Shown in pieces: positions 1-8,346 of a stretch of 64,000 nt of DNA. The stretch comes from 20CM-2-55-15 sp963738025. GTDB lineage: Bacteria; Acidobacteriota; Terriglobia; 20CM-2-55-15. The notes below the pieces were generated by a model. That model saw only the letters and a program-made list of their open reading frames with translations. It did no database searches and was not told the origin of the DNA. Position 1 is the first letter of the stretch. Every line of letters begins with the position of its first letter. The stretch covers positions 744,001-808,000 of the forward strand of contig CAVTWA010000005.1 of NCBI GenBank assembly GCA_963738025.1, read 5' to 3'. The translations under genes were made by a program, and so were the position numbers.

Positions 1-1377
1 GAGCAGAGGATTCAAGACTGACGTGATTGTGCCGCTGACATTCGCGGTTCGGTAGAAACCAAAGCGGGCCACATTGAGCAACCGCGGGCTGATCGTGTGC
101 GTGTCTTCCATCGCGACCATCTGGCGGCGCGAGATGTTCGCCGTGTCCTTGGTTTGAAGTGCATCGGGTGAATTCGAACTGGCATCATCGTAGAAATAGG
201 TGCCACTCAGGCTGTGCGATGCCGACAGGTTATGGTCGATCTTGCCAAGGATGTACTTACCATTGGAGCGCTTGTCGATCGTCGTGGAAAAGATACCGAT
301 GTCACCGGCCCCGAGCAGAGCACCGTTCGGCAGAGGCATCAGACCGAACATCCGCGCAATATTCGGATCGACCGTAACGGCGCCGGTGGAAAGCAAGCCC
401 TGCCTCGCGTTGGCCGAGAGGACGTCCGAGATTGAAGTTGTGGAGAGGAACTCACGAACTTCTTCAAAGTTCCCAAACCAGAACGTCCGGTTTTTCGCAA
501 TCGGCCCTCCCGCTGACGCCCCAAATTGGTGCCGGCGGAAGTCCGGCTTGACGGACCCATCGAAAAAATTCCGTGCATCGAGCGCGCTGTTTCGATGGAA
601 ATAGAACACGCTGCCCCGGATGTCATTGCCGCCCGATTTCGTTACAGCATTGACGACGGCACCGGTAGCGCGGCCGTACTCCGCAGAGTAGCTGTTGGAA
701 ACGACGGAAAATTCACGAACTGCTTCCACTCCGAGATTAGTGCCGAGGACATTGCCGGGAGTACTGTTCGAGCTGTCGATGAGGCTGACTCCGTCCAGAC
801 GAAAATTGTTTTCTGAAGGGCGCGCGCCCGAAACAGTCATCTTGTACCCGTCACCGTCGCGTCCCCCAGCTCCCCCATTTCCAATGTTCGCAATGCCTGG
901 TTCGAGCGTGGCCAATTGCGCCCAATCGCGTCCGTTCAGGGGAAGTTCGCGAATCGTCGTGCCTTCCACCGTTCGGCTCACAGTCGAGGCGACCAGATCC
1001 ACATTTGAGTTTTCTGCTGTGACCTCCACAGTCTCCGTAGATCCTGCAACGTGCAACGCGAAGTCGATCACGAGCTCGCTGCCGACGTTCAGATTGATGT
1101 CCTTGTGGAGTTCCACGGCAAATGACGGAAGCTCGACCTTGACCTCATAGGTTCCAGGTTGCAGGTTCGCTGCACTGTAGAGGCCGGACTCATTCGACAA
1201 CATCGACCGCGTAACGCCGGTCGCAACATTCTTCATCGTGACATCCGCGCCCGGCAGGACAGCTCCGCTCTGGTCCGTCACTTTTCCAAGGATCGTTCCA
1301 CCGGCTGTCTGGGCAAGCACTTCTATAGCGAAAAAATGAAGAAGCAAAAGGACAAACGTCACCCACATTCTTTTCAT
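1..1377 (-). CDS. TonB-dependent receptor, Oar-like (5' part, runs off left edge)
   Basis: The minus strand is open from an ATG at 1377 to the window edge (459 codons, no stop). The product starts with a Sec signal peptide (about residues 1-23, ending VLAQ), then a carboxypeptidase-regulatory-like Ig fold (GTILGKVTDQSGAVLPGADV, ending near residue 115), then a TonB plug-like region with the ELPLNGRDW and SENNFRLDGVSLID motifs typical of acidobacterial Oar-like receptors. A GGGAG ribosome site lies about 7 bases before the ATG. Family knowledge: such outer-membrane receptors import or bind large substrates, often glycans or peptides. The beta-barrel would lie left of the window. No neighbour here identifies the substrate. 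Confidence 0.9.
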   Translation of the reverse strand, partial: MKRMWVTFVLLLLHFFAIEVLAQTAGGTILGKVTDQSGAVLPGADVTMKNVATGVTRSMLSNESGLYSAANLQPGTYEVKVELPSFAVELHKDINLNVGSELVIDFALHVAGSTETVEVTAENSNVDLVASTVSRTVEGTTIRELPLNGRDWAQLATLEPGIANIGNGGAGGRDGDGYKMTVSGARPSENNFRLDGVSLIDSSNSTPGNVLGTNLGVEAVREFSVVSNSYSAEYGRATGAVVNAVTKSGGNDIRGSVFYFHRNSALDARNFFDGSVKPDFRRHQFGASAGGPIAKNRTFWFGNFEEVREFLSTTSISDVLSANARQGLLSTGAVTVDPNIARMFGLMPLPNGALLGAGDIGIFSTTIDKRSNGKYILGKIDHNLSASHSLSGTYFYDDASSNSPDALQTKDTANISRRQMVAMEDTHTISPRLLNVARFGFYRTANVSGTITSVLNPLL

Positions 1378-1560
1378 ACAGGTCTCCCGCACGAGCTGAT
1401 TTAGTTAAAGGAGTGACTTCTAGGTCACGGGATACTTACTTGAGGGTTTTACGTGGATGCTGACCTGGAGGTGTCAGCTATTCAATCGCATAGTCGTGCA
1501 AGTCACTGGCGATGTCAACAGACAAAAGTGTCAGGCGTGGATAAAAATCGGTAAAAGGTC

Positions 1561-1599
1561 ACGCAGCCTCCCCGCCTGACTGAGGCGGGGAGGCCGCGT
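1561..1599. repeat. PAL-A solitary terminal hairpin
   Basis: Near-perfect inverted repeat with the core CCCCGCCT-N5-AGGCGGGG, extended by GCCT/AGGC on both sides. It is the end-hairpin of the long PAL-A elements found elsewhere in the window. It lies 12 bases past the stop of the minus-strand amidase gene and could act as a transcription terminator, although no T-run follows. Confidence 0.75.
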
Positions 1600-1611
1600 G
1601 AAATCCTTTCC

Positions 1612-3894
1612 TCAGCGTTTCGCGCTCTGTGGAGAAGGCGGCAGGGGGCCGAACGCAGGCGGTGGAACGCGGTGATGCGTCGCGGCCTCATACGCTGAGG
1701 CCGCTTTGATGACATCCGCGTCGAAGCCCGGTCCCGCCCAGAACATCAGGCTGATCGGCATGGGGTGCGGCAGCTTGGTCTCGACGTCGCCGGTGACCGC
1801 GCTGTAGCTTTTTTTGTCGTCGGCCAACACATACTTCGGATCGACGCTGGTGGTGACATAGCCCGCTGGAACATCGATCTCCGGACTACCAAGAAGAGCG
1901 GTAAAGCCCTGACAGCAACTTTGTGTACCCCGATCGTTCACTTCGGGCTCCAGCGCTCCGCCGAGGAGATACGGTGTGGTGGTCTGCTCCGGGTTCACAA
2001 ACACATCGATTTTGTTTTCGTACATGACCTTGAGGACGATCATCCGAGTCACCGCCTGCATCTCCAGATAGCTTATGCCGTCTGCATTAGGGCGCGGATC
2101 ATGGCTCGCAGCGGCATTAGCAGCCCGTGCTTTTTCCGCCTCGGTCTTGAATGTTGCATTGGCTACCCAACTCGCCCAATCCTTTACGCGAGCGTCCCCC
2201 CGCGCCTGCAGATACTGGTTGGTGAGTATTACGCTCGATGGATTCGCGTAACCTTTCGCAATGCTGCGAATGTTGATTCTGTCCGACAACGGAGCTTTGT
2301 GTAACGACAAGGCCACGTCGTAGTCGGTCGTCCGGACATCCCACCCGGGAACTGCGAACTCCAACTCCCCGGTGCTCGTCTTCCGGAAAAAGTATTCAGG
2401 CACGGCGTGCGGCAGAATCTCGGCCATCGCATCCCGGAACGTGTAGGTCATATTTGGCACCGTCGGGTCATCCGGATACATCGGATCCACGGACTCCACC
2501 AGCGTCGCACCCAATTTGTCGCGCAGCACAGTCTTGATCTCCTTGTCGATCTGATCGCTGATAGCCACGTCGTTCTTGGTGTGCTTCACCATGAACTCGC
2601 GCACGATACCGACGCGAATACCCTTGAGCGGCTTGTCCTTGACTGCCGAATCCGGCACCACGAAGCTGGCATAGGGCTCCTTTGGGATGATGCCTTTCGG
2701 GATCGCGGAGTATATATCGTCCGACTTGAAGCCCTTGAGAGCATCAAGCACCATCACGTTATCCTTTACGAACTTGCAATGGATACCGGCGCGGTCGCCT
2801 GAGTTCTTGCCGGTGATTCCACCGTCCATCAGGACACCCTTTGTCGTCAGGAGATTGACGATATTGTTTCTGGACGCCGGCCCCTTGCAGGAAGCCGACG
2901 TCTGCTCGCAAATCGAGCAGGTCGCCAGGTTGGCCGACACGGAAACGCCGGAACCGTTGCTTGTACCCCGCGGAATGCGCGCGGTGTCGTACGGGTTACA
3001 TGTCTGGCCGCTCCAGGGGGCGTATTGAAGGTTGGTCTCCGGGAAGAGCGTCTCGGCCTTCGCGGGACCTGCAGCGGATGCGCCGGTGACATTGCTTGCT
3101 GCCGCGACAGCGAAGATGATCGCACCCTTGCGGCGAAGCGTAGCGATGTCGGGAGAGTCCACCTTCGGCACGTCCATTGCAAAGTTCACGTCATTGCCGC
3201 CGGTTCCTCGCATGTCCTTGGCGTCATACCAATCCTTGAGCGAGAAGACGGCGCAATACATCGGCAGCTTCGCCAGATCGGGGTTGCGTCCGTACTGCTT
3301 GTCCAACTCGGCAGCCCGTTCCAACGCGTCCGGTTGCTTCCGGAACTCTTCACACGCGGGCGGTGCTCCAGCCGGCAATGGCCCAGCCGACGGCGCGCGA
3401 TCGAAGTCACCCTTGCACGTGATGGAGCGCTCTCCGCGAACGTTCAGGGTTTCGAGCGCATTGAGTTGTCCAGCCTCGGGAATGCCGACTCGCCAACCAT
3501 ACTGCAACTGCACGCTCGGATCCGAAACCGACGTGATCATTTTGCCAAGCTCGAGTGGAAGACCTTTGTACTGATCGAGATTTGGAAATACCGTCGAGGC
3601 AGCAACGGTCTGGGTTGGATATTGAATCGACGCACCGGCCCGAACCATACCCGTTGCCGGAGGAATCGGCTTGCCGTCCAGTGTGAGGAGCGCCGTGCAG
3701 ACGCCGTTGTATGCCTTCGCCCGGTCGAGATATGCCTGGACAACCTGTTTGCAGGTTGTCTTTCCGTTACGAATTGCACCTTGAATGTCAGCGATGGAGG
3801 CTTCTTCGACCCGGAACGGACCGGCAGCTACCTGGGCAAATAGTGGAGAGGTCACCGTCAGACATAACAGTCCAATGAGCAAGTTTCTAGACAC
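1612..3894 (-). CDS. Secreted amidase-signature family enzyme
   Basis: 760 residues from a GTG at 3894. This start is chosen because AGGGGG lies just upstream and a Sec signal peptide follows (SRNLLIGLLCLTVTSPLFAQ). The amidase-signature triad is visible: Lys220 in SLKDWYDAKDM, cis-Ser312 in PRGTSNGSG (family norm PGGSSGGSA) and nucleophile Ser335 in TSASCKGPA (family norm TGGSIRxPA). The spacing of 92 and 23 residues fits the family. At 760 residues it is much longer than classic amidases (about 450-550); there is an N-terminal extension and insertions before the cis-Ser. Expected role: hydrolysis of an amide or peptide-like substrate outside the cytoplasm; substrate unknown. A close paralog lies divergently at 4368. 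An upstream in-frame start at 4008 is less likely. Confidence 0.88.
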   Translation of the reverse strand: MSRNLLIGLLCLTVTSPLFAQVAAGPFRVEEASIADIQGAIRNGKTTCKQVVQAYLDRAKAYNGVCTALLTLDGKPIPPATGMVRAGASIQYPTQTVAASTVFPNLDQYKGLPLELGKMITSVSDPSVQLQYGWRVGIPEAGQLNALETLNVRGERSITCKGDFDRAPSAGPLPAGAPPACEEFRKQPDALERAAELDKQYGRNPDLAKLPMYCAVFSLKDWYDAKDMRGTGGNDVNFAMDVPKVDSPDIATLRRKGAIIFAVAAASNVTGASAAGPAKAETLFPETNLQYAPWSGQTCNPYDTARIPRGTSNGSGVSVSANLATCSICEQTSASCKGPASRNNIVNLLTTKGVLMDGGITGKNSGDRAGIHCKFVKDNVMVLDALKGFKSDDIYSAIPKGIIPKEPYASFVVPDSAVKDKPLKGIRVGIVREFMVKHTKNDVAISDQIDKEIKTVLRDKLGATLVESVDPMYPDDPTVPNMTYTFRDAMAEILPHAVPEYFFRKTSTGELEFAVPGWDVRTTDYDVALSLHKAPLSDRINIRSIAKGYANPSSVILTNQYLQARGDARVKDWASWVANATFKTEAEKARAANAAASHDPRPNADGISYLEMQAVTRMIVLKVMYENKIDVFVNPEQTTTPYLLGGALEPEVNDRGTQSCCQGFTALLGSPEIDVPAGYVTTSVDPKYVLADDKKSYSAVTGDVETKLPHPMPISLMFWAGPGFDADVIKAASAYEAATHHRVPPPAFGPLPPSPQSAKR

Positions 3895-4110
3895 AAGTTC
3901 CCCCTTGTTGAAATGTGTGGAATGTTTGAAATCTTCGGGCGTGACACGGAGCGCGCGAATTCTACGTGGGGTCGAAACGAGGACCAATGATTGGCCGTAA
4001 TCTCGCACGGGCTTTTTGTTGCTGTCAATAACAAAGTTGGAACGTAAGTGAGCGAAGCATAACCTTGCACGTTGACAGTGAACTCGGTTGGCCGTATTCT
4101 CCGGGTCGAT

Positions 4111-4134
4111 ATGCTAACAAACTCTGGTTAGCAT
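4111..4134. promoter_or_regulatory. Candidate operator between divergent amidase genes
   Basis: Perfect inverted repeat ATGCTAAC-N8-GTTAGCAT in the 473-base region between the two divergent amidase genes. The two-fold symmetry and half-site spacing suit a dimeric regulator. Its location 217 bases from one start and 234 from the other would allow joint control, but no regulator gene is adjacent. The rest of the region (3895-4367) holds this site and a degenerate PAL-A element. Confidence 0.45.
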
Positions 4135-4159
4135 CCACGTTCATCCCCGGCCTGGTTCT

Positions 4160-4250
4160 CCCCGCCTGAGTTAGGCGGGTGGCGCGACGGCGCGAGCCCG
4201 ATAGTGCGAAATGCGAAGTCTATAGAGCGCGCTGCCTAACTTAGTCGGGG
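4160..4250. repeat. PAL-A element, short degenerate copy
   Basis: The left end has CCCGCCTGAGTTAGGCGGG and the right end has CCTAACTTAGTCGGGG. Between them is GCGCGAGCCCGATAGTGCGAAA, which resembles the GTGAGCCCGACAGGGCGAAAC segment of the 18.7-kb copy. This is a shortened, partly decayed member of the family. Confidence 0.65.
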
Positions 4251-4367
4251 AGTAGGCCACTTAGTTCCACGATACTTCAGGTAATTAGACACCGAGATTG
4301 GCCCGCCACGTCTTTAGCGGTCGCAAAAATCTTTCCGCAACAACAGGACGAAATGGAGATTTGACCC

Positions 4368-6635
4368 ATGAGTAAAAGAATCGCTCTATGCATCTTATGC
4401 ATGCTCACCCCTGTGCTGGGGCAGAGCCAGTTCCATCTTGAGGAAGCAACGATCGCGGATATCCAGAATGCCATCCAGGCGGGACAAACCACGTGCCAGG
4501 GAGTGGTGCAAGCCTACATCAACCGCGCCAAGGCCTATAACGGTGTATGCACGGAGCTCGTCACGAAAGACGGCGCGCTGATCCCTGCTGTCAAGGGCGT
4601 TGTGCGCGCCGGTTCGCCGATTACGTTTCCGACCAAGACCGTGCCGGTGTCCAAGGTGCTACCGAATTTCAGTGAGTACCTCGGGTTGCCGATGGAGTTC
4701 GGCCGAATGGAAGCAACCGTCTCCGATCCCACGGTCCAGCAACAGTTAGGTATGAGAGTCGGTATCCCGAATGCCGGTCAGGTTAATGCGCTGGAGACCC
4801 TCAATATTCGCGGCGAACGTTCGGTGACTTGCAAAGGAGCATTCGATAAAGCTCCGTCTGCGGGTCCATTGCCGCCAGGCGCGCCTGCAATCTGCGAGGA
4901 GTTTCGAAAATTACCGGATGCGCTGGAGCGCGCAGCTGAGCTCGACAAGCAATACGGCAGGAATCCGGATCTGGTCCACCTTCCAATGTACTGTGCGGTG
5001 TTCTCTCTGAAGAATTGGTATGACGCTAAAGATATGCGAGCGACCGGCGGCAACGACATCAATTACGCCATGGATGTACCTAAAGTGGACTCTCCCGACA
5101 TCGCCGATCTCCGCGAGAAAGGCGCCATCATTTATGCCGTCGCCACTGCAAAAGCAACGGGAATTGGAGACGGCAATAATTATGGGGGCGGCTCCAATGG
5201 CTCCTCCGTTCTTCTCGACGGGAATATGGGATACGGCGTCTGGGGCGGCCAGACCTGCAACCCCTACGATACCGAACGTGTTCCCCGCGGAACCAGCAAT
5301 GGTTCCGCCGTTTCCGTTTCCACGAACCTGGTGACGTGTTCCATTTGCGAACAGACTTCCGCATCGTGCAAAGGCCCCGCTTCACGAAATAACGTTGTTA
5401 ACCTCCTGGCGACCAAAGGAGTCATGATGGATGGCGGCCCGGGCCACTCGAATCCAGGCGACCGTGCCGGCATCCATTGCCGGACGGTGGGTGACGCCGT
5501 GCGCGTTCTTGATGCTGTGAAAGGATTCGATTCCAAGGACATATTCAGCGCGATCACGCCGGGGATTATTCCCAAAGAGCCTTACACCAGTTTCATTGTT
5601 GACGCGAAGAGTGTTCCGGAGAAGCCGCTCCAGGGAATGCGGATCGGCATTATTCGCGAATTCATGGTGAAGCACACGAAGAACGATGTCGCCATCAGCG
5701 ACCAGCTCGATAAGGAAATCAAAGCAGTCTTGCGAGACCAGCTGGGCGCCGAGTTGGTGGAATCGGTCGATCCGTTGTATGCCGACGATCCGTCGGTTCC
5801 CAACATGAAGTACACCTTCCAGGACGCGTTGAAGGAAATCCTGCCGGCCACCGTTCCGGAATTCTTCCAGCAAACTACAAGTTCAGGTGCGCTGGAATTC
5901 GCCGTACCGGGATGGAACGTGAAGAGTTCGAGTTATCTGATTGCTCTATCGTTGGGCAAAGCGCCGCTGTCCGACAAATTGAATCTCCGCCGCATCAGCA
6001 GTGGCAACTACAACAATACGACTGCCGGTTTCGCGATGGACCAGTATCTGCGCGAGCGCGGCGACACACGAGTCAAGGATCAAGTGAGTCTGAAAGCCAA
6101 CGGAAAATCCGAACGCATGGCGCCGACGCCTGCAGGGCTGGCCGCGGCCAGCGCTACCAGACAAAGCCGACGGGGTCAGAGTTCCATCAGTTATCTGAAG
6201 ATGCAGGCGGTGATGCGGATGGTGATCCAGAAAGTCATGTCGGAAAATCATATCGATGCCTTCGTGAATCCCGAACAAACCACTCCGCCGTACAAGCTTG
6301 GCGGCCCAGGAGAACCGGTTATCAACGATCGGCCGGCCGCCAGTTGCTGTATGGGTTTTACCGCTCTTATCGGCGCTCCCGAGATCGACGTACCGGCCGG
6401 CTATAACCAGATTACGTATGATCCTCAGTATGTGCTGAGCGCAGACAAGAAAGAGTACCGGGAGGTCACGGGTACGGTGAAGTCGATGTTGCCTAATCCG
6501 ATGCCGCTCAGCCTAATGTTCTGGGCCGGCCCCGGCAATGAGCCGGCGTTGATCAAGGCGGCGTCGGCCTACGAAGGGGCGACGCACCACCGCGCTCCGC
6601 CTCCGAAATTCGGGGCTCTTCCAGATGAGCCATAG
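4368..6635 (+). CDS. Secreted amidase-signature family enzyme (paralog)
   Basis: 755 residues from an ATG preceded by a GGAG site. The signal peptide is KRIALCILCMLTPVLGQSQ. It is a clear paralog of the product of 1612-3894: the two share stretches such as ERAAELDKQYGRNPDL, YCAVFSLK and CSICEQTSASCKGPASRNN. The triad is Lys215 (SLKNWYD), cis-Ser310 (PRGTSNGS) and Ser333 (TSASCKGPA). The Asp that usually follows the catalytic Lys is Asn here. The C-terminal third has the FVNPEQTT and SLMFWAGPG motifs common to both copies. Probably an exported amide hydrolase with unknown substrate. The divergent arrangement suggests an inverted duplication with shared regulation. Confidence 0.88.
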   Translation: MSKRIALCILCMLTPVLGQSQFHLEEATIADIQNAIQAGQTTCQGVVQAYINRAKAYNGVCTELVTKDGALIPAVKGVVRAGSPITFPTKTVPVSKVLPNFSEYLGLPMEFGRMEATVSDPTVQQQLGMRVGIPNAGQVNALETLNIRGERSVTCKGAFDKAPSAGPLPPGAPAICEEFRKLPDALERAAELDKQYGRNPDLVHLPMYCAVFSLKNWYDAKDMRATGGNDINYAMDVPKVDSPDIADLREKGAIIYAVATAKATGIGDGNNYGGGSNGSSVLLDGNMGYGVWGGQTCNPYDTERVPRGTSNGSAVSVSTNLVTCSICEQTSASCKGPASRNNVVNLLATKGVMMDGGPGHSNPGDRAGIHCRTVGDAVRVLDAVKGFDSKDIFSAITPGIIPKEPYTSFIVDAKSVPEKPLQGMRIGIIREFMVKHTKNDVAISDQLDKEIKAVLRDQLGAELVESVDPLYADDPSVPNMKYTFQDALKEILPATVPEFFQQTTSSGALEFAVPGWNVKSSSYLIALSLGKAPLSDKLNLRRISSGNYNNTTAGFAMDQYLRERGDTRVKDQVSLKANGKSERMAPTPAGLAAASATRQSRRGQSSISYLKMQAVMRMVIQKVMSENHIDAFVNPEQTTPPYKLGGPGEPVINDRPAASCCMGFTALIGAPEIDVPAGYNQITYDPQYVLSADKKEYREVTGTVKSMLPNPMPLSLMFWAGPGNEPALIKAASAYEGATHHRAPPPKFGALPDEP

Positions 6636-6668
6636 AGTCGGTTTACCGTAGCGGCGGTTAACGAAAAA

Positions 6669-6692
6669 GCCCGCTTCCGCAAAGAAGCGGGC
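6669..6692. terminator. Hairpin after amidase gene
   Basis: Perfect 9-bp stem GCCCGCTTC / GAAGCGGGC with a 6-base loop, 34 bases after the amidase stop. A run of five A on its left side makes it a proper intrinsic terminator in the minus direction. In the plus direction there is no T-run, so termination there is less certain. Confidence 0.5.
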
Positions 6693-6900
6693 CGAAAGTA
6701 CGATGAACTTGGTCCGCAACGTTTGACAGTTCATTTCACCGAGAGTCTTCAAGCCCGCCGACGCAGCCAGAGGCCAGTCACCCCCTCAGCCGACGAAGCC
6801 GCTTAGAAGTAGCGTTAGCGAGGATGGCTCCGAGCTCGGCTACCGGAGTTACCATAACGCACGTTCAAACCGGCGTGCTGCCCAGACACTCGGCGCGCTG

Positions 6901-7338
6901 CAACCCAAAGTTCGCGGACCGTTTTCGTTCGATGCGAATGACACGGCTCGAGCAACTTATGAAACGGTCGCGGCAATGGCCGGTCTTCGCATCATTTTTG
7001 ACAACCGGTTTCAGGATTCTGGCGCAATGCCATTCAAGGTAGAGAACATCAATATTACCGTCGCACTCGATTTTCTTTCGCTGCAGACCCGGACAATCTG
7101 GCAGATGATGGACGGAGACACGGTGCTCGGGGCGCCCCACAATCCAAGCGTCGGCGCGGACCTGTTGCCAAAAATAACCAAGACGATCAGCCTCGCTCCG
7201 CGTGCAGCTCGCTGCGGACGCTCCTTAATGTCCGTGAGATTTCAACTCTCGACAACTCGATTGTCATGACGGATACAGTCGAGAACGCGCGTTTTCTGAA
7301 AAAATAGTAAAGGATCTGCAGGCACCCGCCTCGCGTTG
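6901..7338 (+). pseudogene. Remnant of a secretin (GspD/PilQ-type) gene
   Basis: One frame reads FSFDANDTARATYETVAAMA, then GLRIIFDNRFQ, FKVENINITVALDFLSLQT and DGDTVLGAPHNP. This is the pattern of the N-terminal (STN/secretin N) domains of type II/IV secretins in Acidobacteria. After about 7195 the homology moves to another frame (SLRTLLNVREISTLDNSIVM, then TDTVENARFLKK), and after about 7300 to a third (KIVKDLQAPASR). No secretin channel domain follows. With at least two frameshifts and no 3' part, this is a decayed gene fragment. Flanking bases 6636-6900 and 7339-7459 hold nothing else recognisable apart from the hairpin at 6669. Confidence 0.7.
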
Positions 7339-7459
7339 ATGCTGATCATGTTGTCTTCTTACGCAGAAAGGATCGAAAAAGGTTTCCGCGGAGCCAGGTA
7401 ATTCAAGAGCTCAACCAAGTCGTTTGCATTTCCGGATCGAGCAAAGTTAGTTCGTATGC

Positions 7460-7873
7460 TCAGATCAAATGGAATTTCCTGTTCTTATTCCATCGGTAAA
7501 TTGTGAAATCCGAGTCGAATGTGAGAATCCGCTCTTCGTGATGAATTTCGGCGGATCGAATGAGGCAGGCGTCGGCGAGTGAGATAGGCCGATTGGCATA
7601 CTTCCGCAGAGCACGTTCGATTTCGGTCCACTGGTCCGGCAGGGAAAATGAAATCTCAAAGACACCTTTCCGGCCGAGTGCAATGACTTCGGCGGGGGCG
7701 GCAGCGTGAACTTTCTTCATCAAAAAACAAGCTTCGGCGAGCACGGCTTCGCAGCAGCGAAAAGGCGGAGCGCATTCCGAAAACAGACGTTCGGCGCGTT
7801 CATGTTCGGTATCATCCTTTGAGAGGAGGGCGACAATGGGGCCCGTATCGAGCAATACGCCGGGCGGATTCAC
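7460..7873 (-). CDS. PIN-domain toxin (VapC-like)
   Basis: 137 residues. The four acidic PIN residues are placed as expected: Asp9 (VLLDTGP), Glu47 (VLAEACF), Asp101 (SLADACL) and Asp120 (LTFDSDF). VapC toxins are Mg-dependent endoribonucleases that cut tRNA or rRNA. The start overlaps the 3' end of the antitoxin gene by 4 bases (ATGA), the usual coupled arrangement with antitoxin first. Confidence 0.85.
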   Translation of the reverse strand: MNPPGVLLDTGPIVALLSKDDTEHERAERLFSECAPPFRCCEAVLAEACFLMKKVHAAAPAEVIALGRKGVFEISFSLPDQWTEIERALRKYANRPISLADACLIRSAEIHHEERILTFDSDFTIYRWNKNRKFHLI

Positions 7874-8109
7874 CCGCCAAACCCTTCGAGATGCTTCCTG
7901 TTGCTGGCCAGGTCACGCGGCCCTTTCTTGAATTTACCAGCGCTGCTTCCGGCCACTTCCAAGGCGCTATGTTTCGGCAAAACGTCCTGCATGATAAGCC
8001 GCAAGCCCCGTCGCACCAATTCCGATTCGGAACAGCCCGTAGACTTCTTCAAATGTTCCAGGACCACACAGTCTTCGTCGCTCAGGCGAGCGTGGATATA
8101 AGTTTTCAC
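7870..8109 (-). CDS. Antitoxin, ribbon-helix-helix type
   Basis: 79 residues, first gene of the toxin-antitoxin pair. The N-terminal half (KTYIHARLSDEDCVVLEHLK, then STGCSESELVRRGLRL) fits a beta strand followed by two helices, as in CopG/Arc DNA-binding antitoxins. The basic, flexible C-terminus would bind the toxin. An inverted repeat just upstream (8119-8147) is a likely autoregulatory site. Confidence 0.75.
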   Translation of the reverse strand: MKTYIHARLSDEDCVVLEHLKKSTGCSESELVRRGLRLIMQDVLPKHSALEVAGSSAGKFKKGPRDLASNRKHLEGFGG

Positions 8110-8118
8110 AGGTTTAAT

Positions 8119-8147
8119 TGTAGCACAAAGTTACTGACGGTGCTACA
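8119..8147 (-). promoter_or_regulatory. Candidate antitoxin operator and promoter
   Basis: Perfect 8-bp arms TGTAGCAC / GTGCTACA separated by 13 bases, ending 10 bases before the antitoxin ATG. On the minus strand the gene-proximal arm overlaps TACAAT, a good -10 hexamer. Binding by the antitoxin would block this promoter. This is inference from position and symmetry. Confidence 0.45.
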
Positions 8148-8220
8148 CATAGGCCCATCCGACGGCCCTAAGGCGATGATCGCGCAGGTCAGCGCCGGAG
8201 CCTTGCGTGGACAACACCGG

Positions 8221-8249
8221 CCGGGTTTCGTCTGGTTCACGAAACCCGG
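8221..8249. other. Stem-loop downstream of efflux operon
   Basis: Perfect 10-bp stem CCGGGTTTCG / CGAAACCCGG with a 9-base loop, about 100 bases past the stop of the efflux pump gene. It may protect or terminate the operon transcript, but it has no T-run. Nothing else coding is apparent in 8110-8346. Confidence 0.35.
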
Positions 8250-8346
8250 GGACCGAAGACGATCAATCGTCTCGAAGCCGAAGGCGTCCATCATTCGCCA
8301 GCCACTTCAAAATCCGATTCTCATTCGGATCCTTCAGATGTGCGGG

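Noticed and set aside
1159..1404. Small plus-strand gene over the receptor start
   Set aside because: Opposite the signal-peptide region of the TonB receptor; composition follows from the coding strand.
8106..8294. Small minus-strand gene upstream of the antitoxin
   Set aside because: It overlaps the antitoxin promoter region and hairpin, has no ribosome site and no recognisable motif.
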